Assembly (NCBI RefSeq): GCF_039929605.1
Contig: NZ_JBDSQX010000166.1
Span: forward strand, 1 to 64,000
From: Pelomonas sp039929605
GTDB lineage: Bacteria; Pseudomonadota; Gammaproteobacteria; Burkholderiales; Burkholderiaceae_C
Reading direction: 5' to 3'
Length of the DNA: 64,000 nucleotides
Within the stretch, counting starts at the first letter, position 1. The number at the start of each line of letters is the position of its first letter. Below the pieces are notes generated by a model that saw nothing but the letters and a program-made list of their open reading frames with translations, searched no databases and was not told where the DNA came from. Below, piece after piece: positions 1 to 7,679 of the stretch. The position numbers and the translations under genes were made by a program.

Positions 1-490
1 CATACGACAGGGTGTTGTTCAGCGGTGACTTGTCGAGCTGCTCGTCGGCGAGGTTGGGGATGCGCTCCAGATGCACGCCGAATCCCTGAACGCCGGAGGC
101 GCAACTGCTGTACAGGCCGACGGCATCGAGCGGCATGCTGGCATCGACCTCACCCAGGTCCGAGGCACGGCTGTGAAAGTAAAGCGTCAGTTTCGGTTCC
201 TGCTGCTCGGCCTTGCCCTTGGTTTGATGGTTAGGCCGGGTGTACAGGCGCAGCACATGGTCAAGCTTCTCCAGGTTGTCCAGCAGCTGGGCGACGTCTT
301 CTTCCCCGGCGTCGGAGTACACGACGAAGCGCTGGCTCTCGGCCCGGAACCACCTGGAGACCTCACTCTTCTTGCCGGCCACCTCCACGCGCTCCAGATT
401 CGCCGGGCGGGCTTGCTGGGCGCTGGTCGAGCAGGCCGAGAGCAAACAGAAGGTGGCGGCGAGAGCGTTCACCCAGGGTTCCTTGCGCAT
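1..490 (-). CDS. Putative lipoprotein, 3' end outside window
   Basis: This reading frame starts at an ATG at 490 and runs off the left edge of the window without a stop, giving about 163 residues. The N-terminus is a lipoprotein-like signal with a lipobox ending LLSAC near residue 20, so the product is probably exported and lipidated. After it comes a segment including RWFRAESQRFVVYSD, which resembles the start of periplasmic TPR or peptidase-MA-like proteins of unknown role. That similarity is from memory and weak. The function is unknown. The downstream part needed for a family call lies outside the window. Confidence 0.7.
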   Translation of the reverse strand, partial: MRKEPWVNALAATFCLLSACSTSAQQARPANLERVEVAGKKSEVSRWFRAESQRFVVYSDAGEEDVAQLLDNLEKLDHVLRLYTRPNHQTKGKAEQQEPKLTLYFHSRASDLGEVDASMPLDAVGLYSSCASGVQGFGVHLERIPNLADEQLDKSPLNNTLSY

Positions 491-699
491 GGCTATTCCA
501 TTTCCTTTGAAGCGTGGCTCGGTGCATGGCTGCGAAAACCGAGCTTTCATCCTAACGGCCAGTCACTGCCGCAGCAGCGCCCGATCACGCGGCCCGCCAT
601 TCGCATTGATGCGGGCTCACACCAAGGCGACGGCAATCGCCGCGACCTCGCTGGCGATGGGCCCGGGCGGCCTATTTCCGCAGTGTCAACAGGCCCTCA

Positions 700-1914
700 T
701 CACCTTTTCGCGTTGGGATTCCAAAGTTCTTCCAGGTGCGGGAAGTTCCAGTTCTCCGGCGGCTCGCGGCCGACGATGCGCTCGGTGATGCCGGCGGCCG
801 ACAGGTCCAACATCTGCACCGGAATCGGCATGCCGGCCTTGGTGGAATAGAACACCTTGACCCGTGGCGCCACCAGCGACGCGGGGTTCTGGTCCACCAC
901 CACGGCCAGGCGGCCGGACTGCAGGCGCACCAGTGTGCCCGTCGGGTAGATGCCGACGCTCTTCACGAAGGCCTGGAAGATGACCGGGTCGAACTGGCCC
1001 TTCCACTGCGACATGCGCTGCAGCGAGCCGGCCGGGTCCCAGGCGTTCTTGTAGGGGCGTGTCGAGGTGATGGCGTCGTAAACGTCGCAGACGGCGCCCA
1101 TGCGAGCGAACAGGCTGATCTGGTCACCGGCCAGCTTGTGCGGGTAGCCGGTGCCATCGATCTTCTCGTGGTGATGCAGGCAGACGTCCAGCGCCGACGC
1201 GGGCACCTTGGAACCGTCCTTGATCAGATCGAAGCCACGCTCGGGGTGGGTCCGCATCACGGTGAACTCGGCATCGGTCAGCGCCCCGGGCTTGTTCAGC
1301 ACCGCCAGCGGCATCTGCATCTTGCCCACGTCATGCAGCAGGCCGGCCAGCCCGGCCTCGCGCACCTCGGCGTCCGGCAGGCCCATGTGGCGGCCCAGGG
1401 CCACCATCAGGCCGCAGACGGCGACCGAATGCATATAGGTGTAGTCGTCCCTGTCCTTGAGCCGGGCGAGGCTGACGAAGGCGGAGGGGTTGCGCGCGAG
1501 GGACGAGGTCACGTCGTCGACGATGGGCAGGCAGACCTCGCTGTCGATGGCCTTGCCCAGCCGCGCCTCGCCGAACAAGGCCGTGACGGCCACCTTGGCG
1601 CGGCCCAGCACCTGGCTCGCGCGGTCCAGTTCGGCCTCCATGCTGACGCGCGGTGGCGGCGGCGCGCGCACCGGCGCAGCGGCCGGCGCGACCATGATGG
1701 GGCTTGGCTTGGCGGGCTCGACGACAGCCACGTCGGCACCCGCGCTGACGTCGATCCAGACCGTCGACACACCGCTGGCCTGCAACGCCGCCAGGTCGGC
1801 GGGGTCCGTCAGCACGAACTTGGTCTTCCAGAACGGATGCGAAAGCCATGCGCCCTCCATCGCCTGGAGATACATACCCAGCCTCACCTCGGTGGTCGGG
1901 ATCTTCTTCAACAT
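700..1914 (-). CDS. HD-GYP domain protein (probable cyclic-di-GMP phosphodiesterase)
   Basis: The product is 404 residues from the ATG at 1914, chosen because MLKKIPTTEVRLGMYL is the typical opening of the DUF3391 domain; an upstream start at 1980 would add an atypical leader. The DUF3391-type region covers about residues 1-75, followed by a proline/alanine linker. The HD-GYP domain follows, with LLHDVGK as the HD motif and HHEKIDGTGYP as the GYP motif. HD-GYP proteins of this type hydrolyse cyclic di-GMP in the cytoplasm and affect motility and biofilm. The metal ligands visible in both motifs are intact, so activity is expected. It appears to be a single gene. Confidence 0.88.
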   Translation of the reverse strand: MLKKIPTTEVRLGMYLQAMEGAWLSHPFWKTKFVLTDPADLAALQASGVSTVWIDVSAGADVAVVEPAKPSPIMVAPAAAPVRAPPPPRVSMEAELDRASQVLGRAKVAVTALFGEARLGKAIDSEVCLPIVDDVTSSLARNPSAFVSLARLKDRDDYTYMHSVAVCGLMVALGRHMGLPDAEVREAGLAGLLHDVGKMQMPLAVLNKPGALTDAEFTVMRTHPERGFDLIKDGSKVPASALDVCLHHHEKIDGTGYPHKLAGDQISLFARMGAVCDVYDAITSTRPYKNAWDPAGSLQRMSQWKGQFDPVIFQAFVKSVGIYPTGTLVRLQSGRLAVVVDQNPASLVAPRVKVFYSTKAGMPIPVQMLDLSAAGITERIVGREPPENWNFPHLEELWNPNAKR

Positions 1915-1997
1915 GACCGCGTCGTCCGTGTAACGCCGAGTATCTATGCCAGCCCGCGCCGCCACTGTGCAGCCCTGCACGCTTTGAGCACGGGCAC

Positions 1998-2023
1998 AAA
2001 AAAGCCGCCTCGATGGGCGGCTT
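1998..2023 (-). terminator. Rho-independent terminator of the cytochrome c gene
   Basis: A perfect 8-bp stem (AAGCCGCC and GGCGGCTT) encloses a 6-base loop. Read on the minus strand it is followed by a run of T, at 2003-1998. It lies about 25 bases after the stop codon of the cytochrome gene and before the HD-GYP gene. Confidence 0.85.
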
Positions 2024-2046
2024 GTCGGCAGGGGCTGCGGGCCCGC

Positions 2047-2691
2047 TCAGCGGAACTTGCTTTGCGGCACCGTGGCCAGTTCGGTCGGCAGCGTGCTGAT
2101 GTAGTTGGCAATGGCCTTCAGCTCGGCATTGCTGAACTGCTTGACCTGGCCCGCCATGACGCCATTGCTGCGGCCGACGTTGGCGTTTTTCTCGATCTTG
2201 TACGACTTGAGCGCGACGCTCAGGTAGTCGGCATGCTGGCCGGCGAGCTTGGGGTAGCTCGGATCGATGGGCTTGCTGAAGTTGGCGCCGTGGCAGGAGA
2301 TGCAGGCGCCCTTGGTCAGCAGCTCGGCGACGTTGGCCGGCGCGGCGGGAATGCTCTCGGCGACGGCCGGCAGCTTGGCCTGCTGCTCGTAGAAGGCGGC
2401 AACGTCGGCCATGTCCTGCTCGCTCAGCGAGCCGGCGATGCCGCCCATCGTCGGGTGCTTGCGCTCGCCCTTGGCATAGGCCGTCAGTGCCGAGACGATG
2501 TATTTCGCGTTCTGGCCCGCGATCATCGGCACCTTGTGGATTTCGGGGAAGCTGGCCTGGTAGCCGACGATGCCATGGCAGCCGATGCACATCGCGATCT
2601 TCTTCTCGCCCGCGCGCGCATCCTGCGCCTGGGCGGCAACGCCACCGAATGCGGCGGCCAGGGCAAGCGAGATCTGCAGCAGTTTTTTCAT
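2047..2691 (-). CDS. Di-haem cytochrome c4-type protein
   Basis: This 214-residue protein has a cleavable signal peptide ending near AAQAQ, so it acts in the periplasm. Two CxxCH haem sites are visible, CIGCH near residue 36 and CISCH near residue 113, giving two class I cytochrome c domains as in cytochrome c4. Methionines suitable as axial ligands occur in each half. Such proteins shuttle electrons from the bc1 complex to terminal oxidases. The gene is transcribed alone, away from the moxR operon, and ends in a clear terminator. Length and layout are ordinary for the family. Confidence 0.9.
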   Translation of the reverse strand: MKKLLQISLALAAAFGGVAAQAQDARAGEKKIAMCIGCHGIVGYQASFPEIHKVPMIAGQNAKYIVSALTAYAKGERKHPTMGGIAGSLSEQDMADVAAFYEQQAKLPAVAESIPAAPANVAELLTKGACISCHGANFSKPIDPSYPKLAGQHADYLSVALKSYKIEKNANVGRSNGVMAGQVKQFSNAELKAIANYISTLPTELATVPQSKFR

Positions 2692-2728
2692 GTCTCGGAG
2701 GATGTCGGGTTCTAGTAGCGGCGGCGAT

Positions 2729-2746
2729 TATAGGAGGCCTCCTATA
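2729..2746. promoter_or_regulatory. 18-bp perfect palindrome between divergent genes
   Basis: TATAGGAGGCCTCCTATA reads the same on both strands. It sits in the 89-bp gap between the cytochrome c gene and the moxR gene, which are transcribed away from each other. It could be an operator for a dimeric regulator. The AGGAGG cores resemble ribosome-binding sites but lie 35 or more bases from either start codon, so that role is unlikely. Confidence 0.5.
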
Positions 2747-2780
2747 CTGAATCGGACTCCCTCCAGCCCCGGTTTTCCCC

Positions 2781-3635
2781 ATGAAATTCCAAGGTTCCGA
2801 CCAATACGTTGCCACCGCCGACTTGAAGCTGGCCGTGAACGCTGCAGCCACCCTGCAGCGGCCACTGCTCATCAAGGGCGAACCCGGCACCGGCAAAACC
2901 ATGCTGGCCGAGGAAGTGGCGCAGGCGCTTGGCATGCCGCTGATGCAGTGGCATATCAAGAGCACGACCAAGGCACAGCAGGGCCTGTACGAGTACGACG
3001 CCGTCAGCCGGCTGCGCGACAGCCAGCTTGCCGGCATCGAGGGCAGCGACCGCGTACGCCACATCGAGAACTACATCGTTAAAGGTGTGCTCTGGCAGGC
3101 CTTCGAGGCTGATCACCCGGTGGTGCTGCTCATCGACGAGATCGACAAGGCCGACATCGAGTTCCCGAACGACCTGCTGCGCGAGATCGACCGCATGGAG
3201 TTCTACGTCTACGAGACGCGCCAGCTCATCAAGGCCAAGCACCGCCCGCTCGTCTTCATCACGTCCAACAACGAGAAGGAGCTGCCGGACGCCTTCCTGC
3301 GACGCTGCTTCTTCCACTACATCAAGTTCCCGGATGCCGCGACGATGCAGAAGATCGTCGACGTGCATTTCCCGACGTTGAAGAAGGACCTGCTCGCTGC
3401 CGCACTGAAGAACTTCTACGACGTGCGCAACCTGCCCGGCCTGAAGAAGAAGCCCAGCACCTCGGAGCTGATCGACTGGCTCAAGCTGCTGGTGGCCGAG
3501 GACGTGCCGGTGGACGCGCTGCAGGCCAAGGACGACAAGGTCAGCATCCCGCCACTGGTGGGCGCGCTGTTGAAGAACGAGCAGGACCTGACCCTCTTCG
3601 AGAAACTCGTTTTCATGCAAAAGAACAACCGCTGA
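2781..3635 (+). CDS. MoxR-family AAA+ ATPase
   Basis: The 284-residue protein has a Walker A motif GEPGTGKT near residue 36 and a Walker B motif VVLLIDEIDKAD near residue 115. A sensor region TSNNEKELPDAFLRRC follows. This is the pattern of MoxR-type AAA+ ATPases, which act as chaperones that insert cofactors or remodel partner proteins. The usual partner is a von Willebrand A protein, and one is encoded 2.9 kb downstream on the same strand. Its stop codon overlaps the start of the next small gene, so it heads an operon. The substrate cannot be told from sequence. Confidence 0.9.
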   Translation: MKFQGSDQYVATADLKLAVNAAATLQRPLLIKGEPGTGKTMLAEEVAQALGMPLMQWHIKSTTKAQQGLYEYDAVSRLRDSQLAGIEGSDRVRHIENYIVKGVLWQAFEADHPVVLLIDEIDKADIEFPNDLLREIDRMEFYVYETRQLIKAKHRPLVFITSNNEKELPDAFLRRCFFHYIKFPDAATMQKIVDVHFPTLKKDLLAAALKNFYDVRNLPGLKKKPSTSELIDWLKLLVAEDVPVDALQAKDDKVSIPPLVGALLKNEQDLTLFEKLVFMQKNNR

Positions 3636-3859
3636 TGGCTCAAGACTTTGACCGCGCCTTGCGCGAGGGATTGGCCGATGCCATCGGCTTCGTCGGCGGC
3701 GCACTGGCCGGCTGGGGCCTCGGGCGGCTGCTGGGCGTGGACTTCATCGCCAGCACGGACTGGAATGCGCAGCAGATGGGCGCGCTGGTGCTCATCGTCG
3801 TCGGCTGCGGCGTGGGCCGCTGGGCGGCGCGGCGGGTGATGCTGAAAGACAGGCCTTGA
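3635..3859 (+). CDS. Small membrane protein, function unknown
   Basis: This 74-residue protein overlaps the end of the MoxR gene by one base. It has two hydrophobic stretches: a glycine-rich helix around residues 18-35 and a second one near residues 50-64, so it is probably an inner-membrane hairpin. The layout recalls AtpI-like small proteins, but I see no decisive motif. Its place inside the overlapping moxR run supports that it is translated. Confidence 0.7.
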   Translation: MAQDFDRALREGLADAIGFVGGALAGWGLGRLLGVDFIASTDWNAQQMGALVLIVVGCGVGRWAARRVMLKDRP

Positions 3860-4452
3860 GGACCGTCGAACCGGTCACGCTGGCCGCCGGGCCGCTGCGC
3901 CTCTTGCCCCTCACGCTGGGCCATGTGCCCGGCCTGCAGGCGGCCGCCGCAGACGGCGAACTGTGGAACCTGCGCTTCACCAGCGTGCCCGCGCCGGACG
4001 AGACGGTCGGCTACGTCGAGACGGCGCTGGCCGGCCAGGCAGCAGGCCACCGCCTGCCCTTCGCCGTGCTGGACGCCGCCACCGGCGACGTGCTGGGCTC
4101 GACCAGCTATCACGACATCGTGCCGGCCGTCGAGCGCGTCGAGATCGGCTACACCTGGTACGCCCAGCGCGTGCAGCGCAGCGCCGTCAACACGACCGCC
4201 AAGCTGCTGCTGCTGACCCACGCCTTCGAAACACTGGGCGCAAAGCTCGTGGGCTGGCGCACCGACAACTTCAACCACGCCTCGCAGCGCGCCATCGAGC
4301 GCCTGGGCGCCAAGCGCGACGGCGTGCTGCGCCACCACGCACTGCGCCGTGACGGCACTGTGCGCGACACCGTGATGTACAGCCTGACCATGGGCGAATG
4401 GCCCGAGGTCAAGGCGCACCTAAATTGGCAACTGAGCCGACAGCGAACATGA
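3856..4452 (+). CDS. GNAT acetyltransferase, RimJ/RimL type
   Basis: The 198-residue product probably begins at a TTG codon at 3856 that overlaps the preceding stop as TTGA; no ATG lies at a suitable place. The protein follows the RimJ/RimL pattern: an N-terminal RLLPLTLGHVPGLQ strand-helix, a central EIGYTWYAQRVQRSAVN region that contributes to acetyl-CoA binding, and a C-terminal NFNHASQRAIERLGAKRDGVLR segment of which the NxxSxRAIE core is typical. Such enzymes acetylate protein N-termini or small amines using acetyl-CoA in the cytoplasm. The substrate is unknown. It overlaps the S9 peptidase gene by four bases. Confidence 0.85.
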   Translation: MRTVEPVTLAAGPLRLLPLTLGHVPGLQAAAADGELWNLRFTSVPAPDETVGYVETALAGQAAGHRLPFAVLDAATGDVLGSTSYHDIVPAVERVEIGYTWYAQRVQRSAVNTTAKLLLLTHAFETLGAKLVGWRTDNFNHASQRAIERLGAKRDGVLRHHALRRDGTVRDTVMYSLTMGEWPEVKAHLNWQLSRQRT

Positions 4453-6440
4453 ACGACAAGACCAAGGCCTTCGATGTCGATGCACTCTGGGCCTTGGATC
4501 GCATCGGCGAGCCCAGCCTCTGCCCCGATGGCTCCCAGGCCGTGGCCGCCGTCACCCGCCATTCGATGGATAGCAACAAGGCGCAGAGCAGCCTGTGGCT
4601 GTTCTCGACGCTGGGCGGCGAACCACGCCGGTTGACCGAGGCCGGCGAGAAGGACGGCAACCCACAGTGGAGCCCGACGGGCGAGCTGATCGCCTTCACG
4701 GCCAAGCGCGATCAAGGCGGCGAGCACGATGAAGAGCCGCAGCTCTACGTCATCGCGCCGGACGGCGGCGAGGCGCGGCGCGTTGGCTCGGTGCCCACCG
4801 GGGTCGAGGCGTTCAAGTGGTTCTCCGATGGTCGGCGCATCGCCTTCGTGAGCTGGGTCTGGCCTGATCGCAAAGCAGCCGAGCAAGGCCAGGCGCTGCG
4901 CGACTTCAAGGCCCGCATGGAAACGGCCTACGTCACCGACGAGGCGCTCTACCGCTTCTGGGACCACCACATCCCGATGGGCCGCGTGCCGCATCTGCAT
5001 GTGATGGACGTGGGCACGGGCAAGGCGCGCGATCTGTTCGAGGGCACGGCGCTGGAGCTGAGCCGCGCCGAGCCGGACGTGAACAGTTTCGACATCGCGC
5101 CCGATGGCCGCCGCATCGCCTTCGCCTTCGACACGGCGGCAGAGAAGAAGCTAGACAACCGCTACGCGCTGGCCGAGATCGACGTGCGGACGCGCCGCGT
5201 GCAGACGCTGCTGCAGGACGGCGCCTGGCAGTTCGCCGCGCCGCGCTACAGCCACTCCGGCGCTCATCTCGCCTTCCTCGCCAGCCACCAGGCGCTGGGC
5301 CACAACCAGCCCGACCGGCTCGCCGTGCTGGACCAGCGCGGCAACTGGGCCGTGTTCAGCGGCGACTGGGTCCACGAGGTCAGCGCGCCGCTGCGCTGGG
5401 CCGAGGACGACCAGGCCGTGCTGTTCGCCGCCGAGGACCGGGGCCGGCGCCACCTGTGGCAGTTCGCGCTGGGCGACTGCCGGGCGGACCTCGTCTTCGA
5501 GGGTGGCCACGTCGGCAGCTTCGCCCTGGCTGCGGGCTTCACGGTTGTCAACCACGACGGCGTGCAGTTCCCGCCGCGGTTGTCCGTGCTGGACGTTGAT
5601 GGCCTGCGGCGCATGGAATCACTCAACGACGAGCGTCTCGCCGCCCACAGCTTCGGCCGCCATGAGGAAGTGACGATCACCGGCGCGCGCGGCGACGACG
5701 TGCAGATGTGGCTGATCTACCCGCCGAATTTCGACCCGAAGAAAAAGTGGCCAGTCATGCACGTCATCCACGGCGGCCCGCACACCGCCTTCGGCGACAG
5801 CTGGCATTGGCGCTGGAACCACCAGGTGTTCGCGGGCCAGAGCTACGTCGTGGCCTGCGTGAACTACCACGGCTCCTCCAGCTTCGGGCATGAGTTCCTG
5901 GACTGCATCACCGGCCACTGGGGCGAGTACGAGCTGCAGGACGTCGAGGCCGGCACCGACTGGCTGCTGCAAAAACGCTGGGTGGACAGGAAGCGCATCG
6001 TCGCCACAGGCGGCAGCTACGGCGGCTACATGGTGGCGTGGATGAATGGCCACGTGAAGCCGGGGCGCTACCAGGCCTATGTCTGCCATGCGGGCTGCTA
6101 CGACTGGCAGGCCATGTACGCCGACGACGCCTACAGCTGGCACCGCAAGGAACTGGGCGCCGCTTACTGGGATGACCCCGCCAAGGTCGCCGCGCAGAGC
6201 CCGCACGCCTTTGCGCAGCACTTCAACACGCCCACCCTCGTCATCCACGGCGCGATGGACTACCGCGTGCCCGACGCGCAGGGCCTGGCCTACTACAACA
6301 CGCTGAAGTCGCTCGACGTGCCGGCGCGCCTCGTGTGGTTCCCCGACGAGAACCACTGGGTGCTCAAGCCCCGCAACAGCCGGCTCTGGTACGGCGAGTT
6401 CTTTGCGTGGCTGGCACGCTTCGCGCCCTCAAAACACTAA
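4449..6440 (+). CDS. S9 family prolyl oligopeptidase-like peptidase
   Basis: The 663-residue protein starts at the ATG at 4449, which overlaps the end of the acetyltransferase gene; a frame-open extension upstream is rejected. The N-terminal half has repeated WD-like blades such as PQWSPTGELIAFTAKRD, which form the beta-propeller of S9 peptidases. The C-terminal half is an alpha/beta hydrolase with the nucleophile motif GGSYGGYM, the acid in GAMDYRVPD and the histidine in ENHWVLKP. No signal peptide is visible, so it should be cytoplasmic. It would cleave short peptides, perhaps acylaminoacyl or dipeptidyl types. Length fits the family. Confidence 0.9.
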   Translation: MNDKTKAFDVDALWALDRIGEPSLCPDGSQAVAAVTRHSMDSNKAQSSLWLFSTLGGEPRRLTEAGEKDGNPQWSPTGELIAFTAKRDQGGEHDEEPQLYVIAPDGGEARRVGSVPTGVEAFKWFSDGRRIAFVSWVWPDRKAAEQGQALRDFKARMETAYVTDEALYRFWDHHIPMGRVPHLHVMDVGTGKARDLFEGTALELSRAEPDVNSFDIAPDGRRIAFAFDTAAEKKLDNRYALAEIDVRTRRVQTLLQDGAWQFAAPRYSHSGAHLAFLASHQALGHNQPDRLAVLDQRGNWAVFSGDWVHEVSAPLRWAEDDQAVLFAAEDRGRRHLWQFALGDCRADLVFEGGHVGSFALAAGFTVVNHDGVQFPPRLSVLDVDGLRRMESLNDERLAAHSFGRHEEVTITGARGDDVQMWLIYPPNFDPKKKWPVMHVIHGGPHTAFGDSWHWRWNHQVFAGQSYVVACVNYHGSSSFGHEFLDCITGHWGEYELQDVEAGTDWLLQKRWVDRKRIVATGGSYGGYMVAWMNGHVKPGRYQAYVCHAGCYDWQAMYADDAYSWHRKELGAAYWDDPAKVAAQSPHAFAQHFNTPTLVIHGAMDYRVPDAQGLAYYNTLKSLDVPARLVWFPDENHWVLKPRNSRLWYGEFFAWLARFAPSKH

Positions 6441-6488
6441 CCGCTGCACACAGCCCGAGCGCCGCTTGCCTTTCATAATCACCGGGCC

Positions 6489-7679
6489 ATGCTGATCCAG
6501 TTCTTCTACACACTGCGCGCCGCCAAGCTCAAGGTCACCGTCCCGGAGTACCTGACGCTGCTGGAAGCCCTGCAGGCCGGCGTCATCGCCTCGCCCGAGG
6601 ACGGCGGCGTGGCCAGCATCGACGACTTCTACACGCTGGCCCGCGCCTGCCTCGTCAAGGACGAGACGCAGTACGACAAGTTCGACCGCGCCTTCGCCGC
6701 CTACTTCAGGGGCGTGGAGATGCTGACCGACTTCACCGCCGAGGTGCCGCTGGACTGGCTGAAGAAGAACCTGGAGCTGAACCTGACGCCCGAGCAGAAG
6801 GCCGCCGTCGAGAAGATGGGCTGGGACGAGCTGATGGAGACGCTCAAGAAGCGTTTCGAGGAACAGAAGGAGCGCCACGAAGGCGGTAACCGCTGGATAG
6901 GGACCGGCGGCACCAGCCCCTTCGGCAACGGCGGCTACAACCCGCAGGGCATCCGCATCGGTGGCCAGGGCGGCGGCAAGAGCGCAGTGAAGGTCTGGGA
7001 GCAGCGCGCCTACCGCGACTACGACGATGGGCTGGAGCTCGGCACGCGCAACATCAAGGTCGCCCTGCGCCGGCTGCGCCGCTTTGCCCGCGAGTGGTCA
7101 GACCTTGAGCTCGACCTGGACGGCACCATCCACGGCACGGCCGCCAACGCCGGCATGCTGGACATCCGCATGCAGCCCGAGCGCCACAACAAGGTCAAGG
7201 TGCTGCTGCTGATGGACGTGGGCGGCACGATGGACGAGCACGTGAGCCGCGTGGAAGAACTCTTCAGCGCCGCCAAGACCGAGTTCAAGCACCTGGAGTT
7301 CTATTACTTCCACAACTGCGTCTACGACTTCGTCTGGAAGAACAACCGGCGCCGATTCGCGGAGAAGCTCAACACCTTCGACCTGATCCGCAAGTACAAC
7401 CGTGACTACAAGCTGATCTTTGTCGGCGACGCGACGATGAGCCCTTACGAGATCCTGCAGGCCGGCGGCAGCGTCGAATACAACAACGACGAGGCCGGCG
7501 CCGAATGGCTGCAGCGCCTCACCCACGCCTTCCCCAAATACGCATGGATCAACCCCGAGCCACAAGGCGTCTGGCAGTACCGGCAGAGCATCGCGCTCGT
7601 CCAGCAGCTGATGCAGCAGCGCATGTTCCCGTTGACCCTCTCCGGCCTTGAAGGCGCGATGCGGCTCCTGAGTAAATGA
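6489..7679 (+). CDS. VWA domain protein, CoxE-like MoxR partner
   Basis: The 396-residue protein begins MLIQFFYTLRAAKLKVTVPEY, a start typical of the CoxE-like VWA proteins that work with MoxR ATPases. A glycine-rich linker (near residue 140-165) separates the helical N-terminal part from the VWA domain. The metal-site motif reads DVGGTMD rather than the classic DxSxS, a variation I believe is common in this subfamily. It is cytoplasmic with no signal peptide. Its gene stop overlaps the tamA start as ATGA. Together with the ATPase encoded at 2781-3635 it probably forms a chaperone pair. Confidence 0.85.
   Translation: MLIQFFYTLRAAKLKVTVPEYLTLLEALQAGVIASPEDGGVASIDDFYTLARACLVKDETQYDKFDRAFAAYFRGVEMLTDFTAEVPLDWLKKNLELNLTPEQKAAVEKMGWDELMETLKKRFEEQKERHEGGNRWIGTGGTSPFGNGGYNPQGIRIGGQGGGKSAVKVWEQRAYRDYDDGLELGTRNIKVALRRLRRFAREWSDLELDLDGTIHGTAANAGMLDIRMQPERHNKVKVLLLMDVGGTMDEHVSRVEELFSAAKTEFKHLEFYYFHNCVYDFVWKNNRRRFAEKLNTFDLIRKYNRDYKLIFVGDATMSPYEILQAGGSVEYNNDEAGAEWLQRLTHAFPKYAWINPEPQGVWQYRQSIALVQQLMQQRMFPLTLSGLEGAMRLLSK

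Noticed and set aside
736..2715. Long plus-strand frame opposite the HD-GYP and cytochrome genes
   Set aside because: It lies antisense to two well-supported genes and has the histidine/arginine/glycine-rich composition of a GC-rich shadow.
6489..7679. Unusual MIDAS motif (DVGGTMD) in the VWA protein as evidence of lost function
   Set aside because: Similar DxGG variants are, to my knowledge, normal in the MoxR-linked subfamily.
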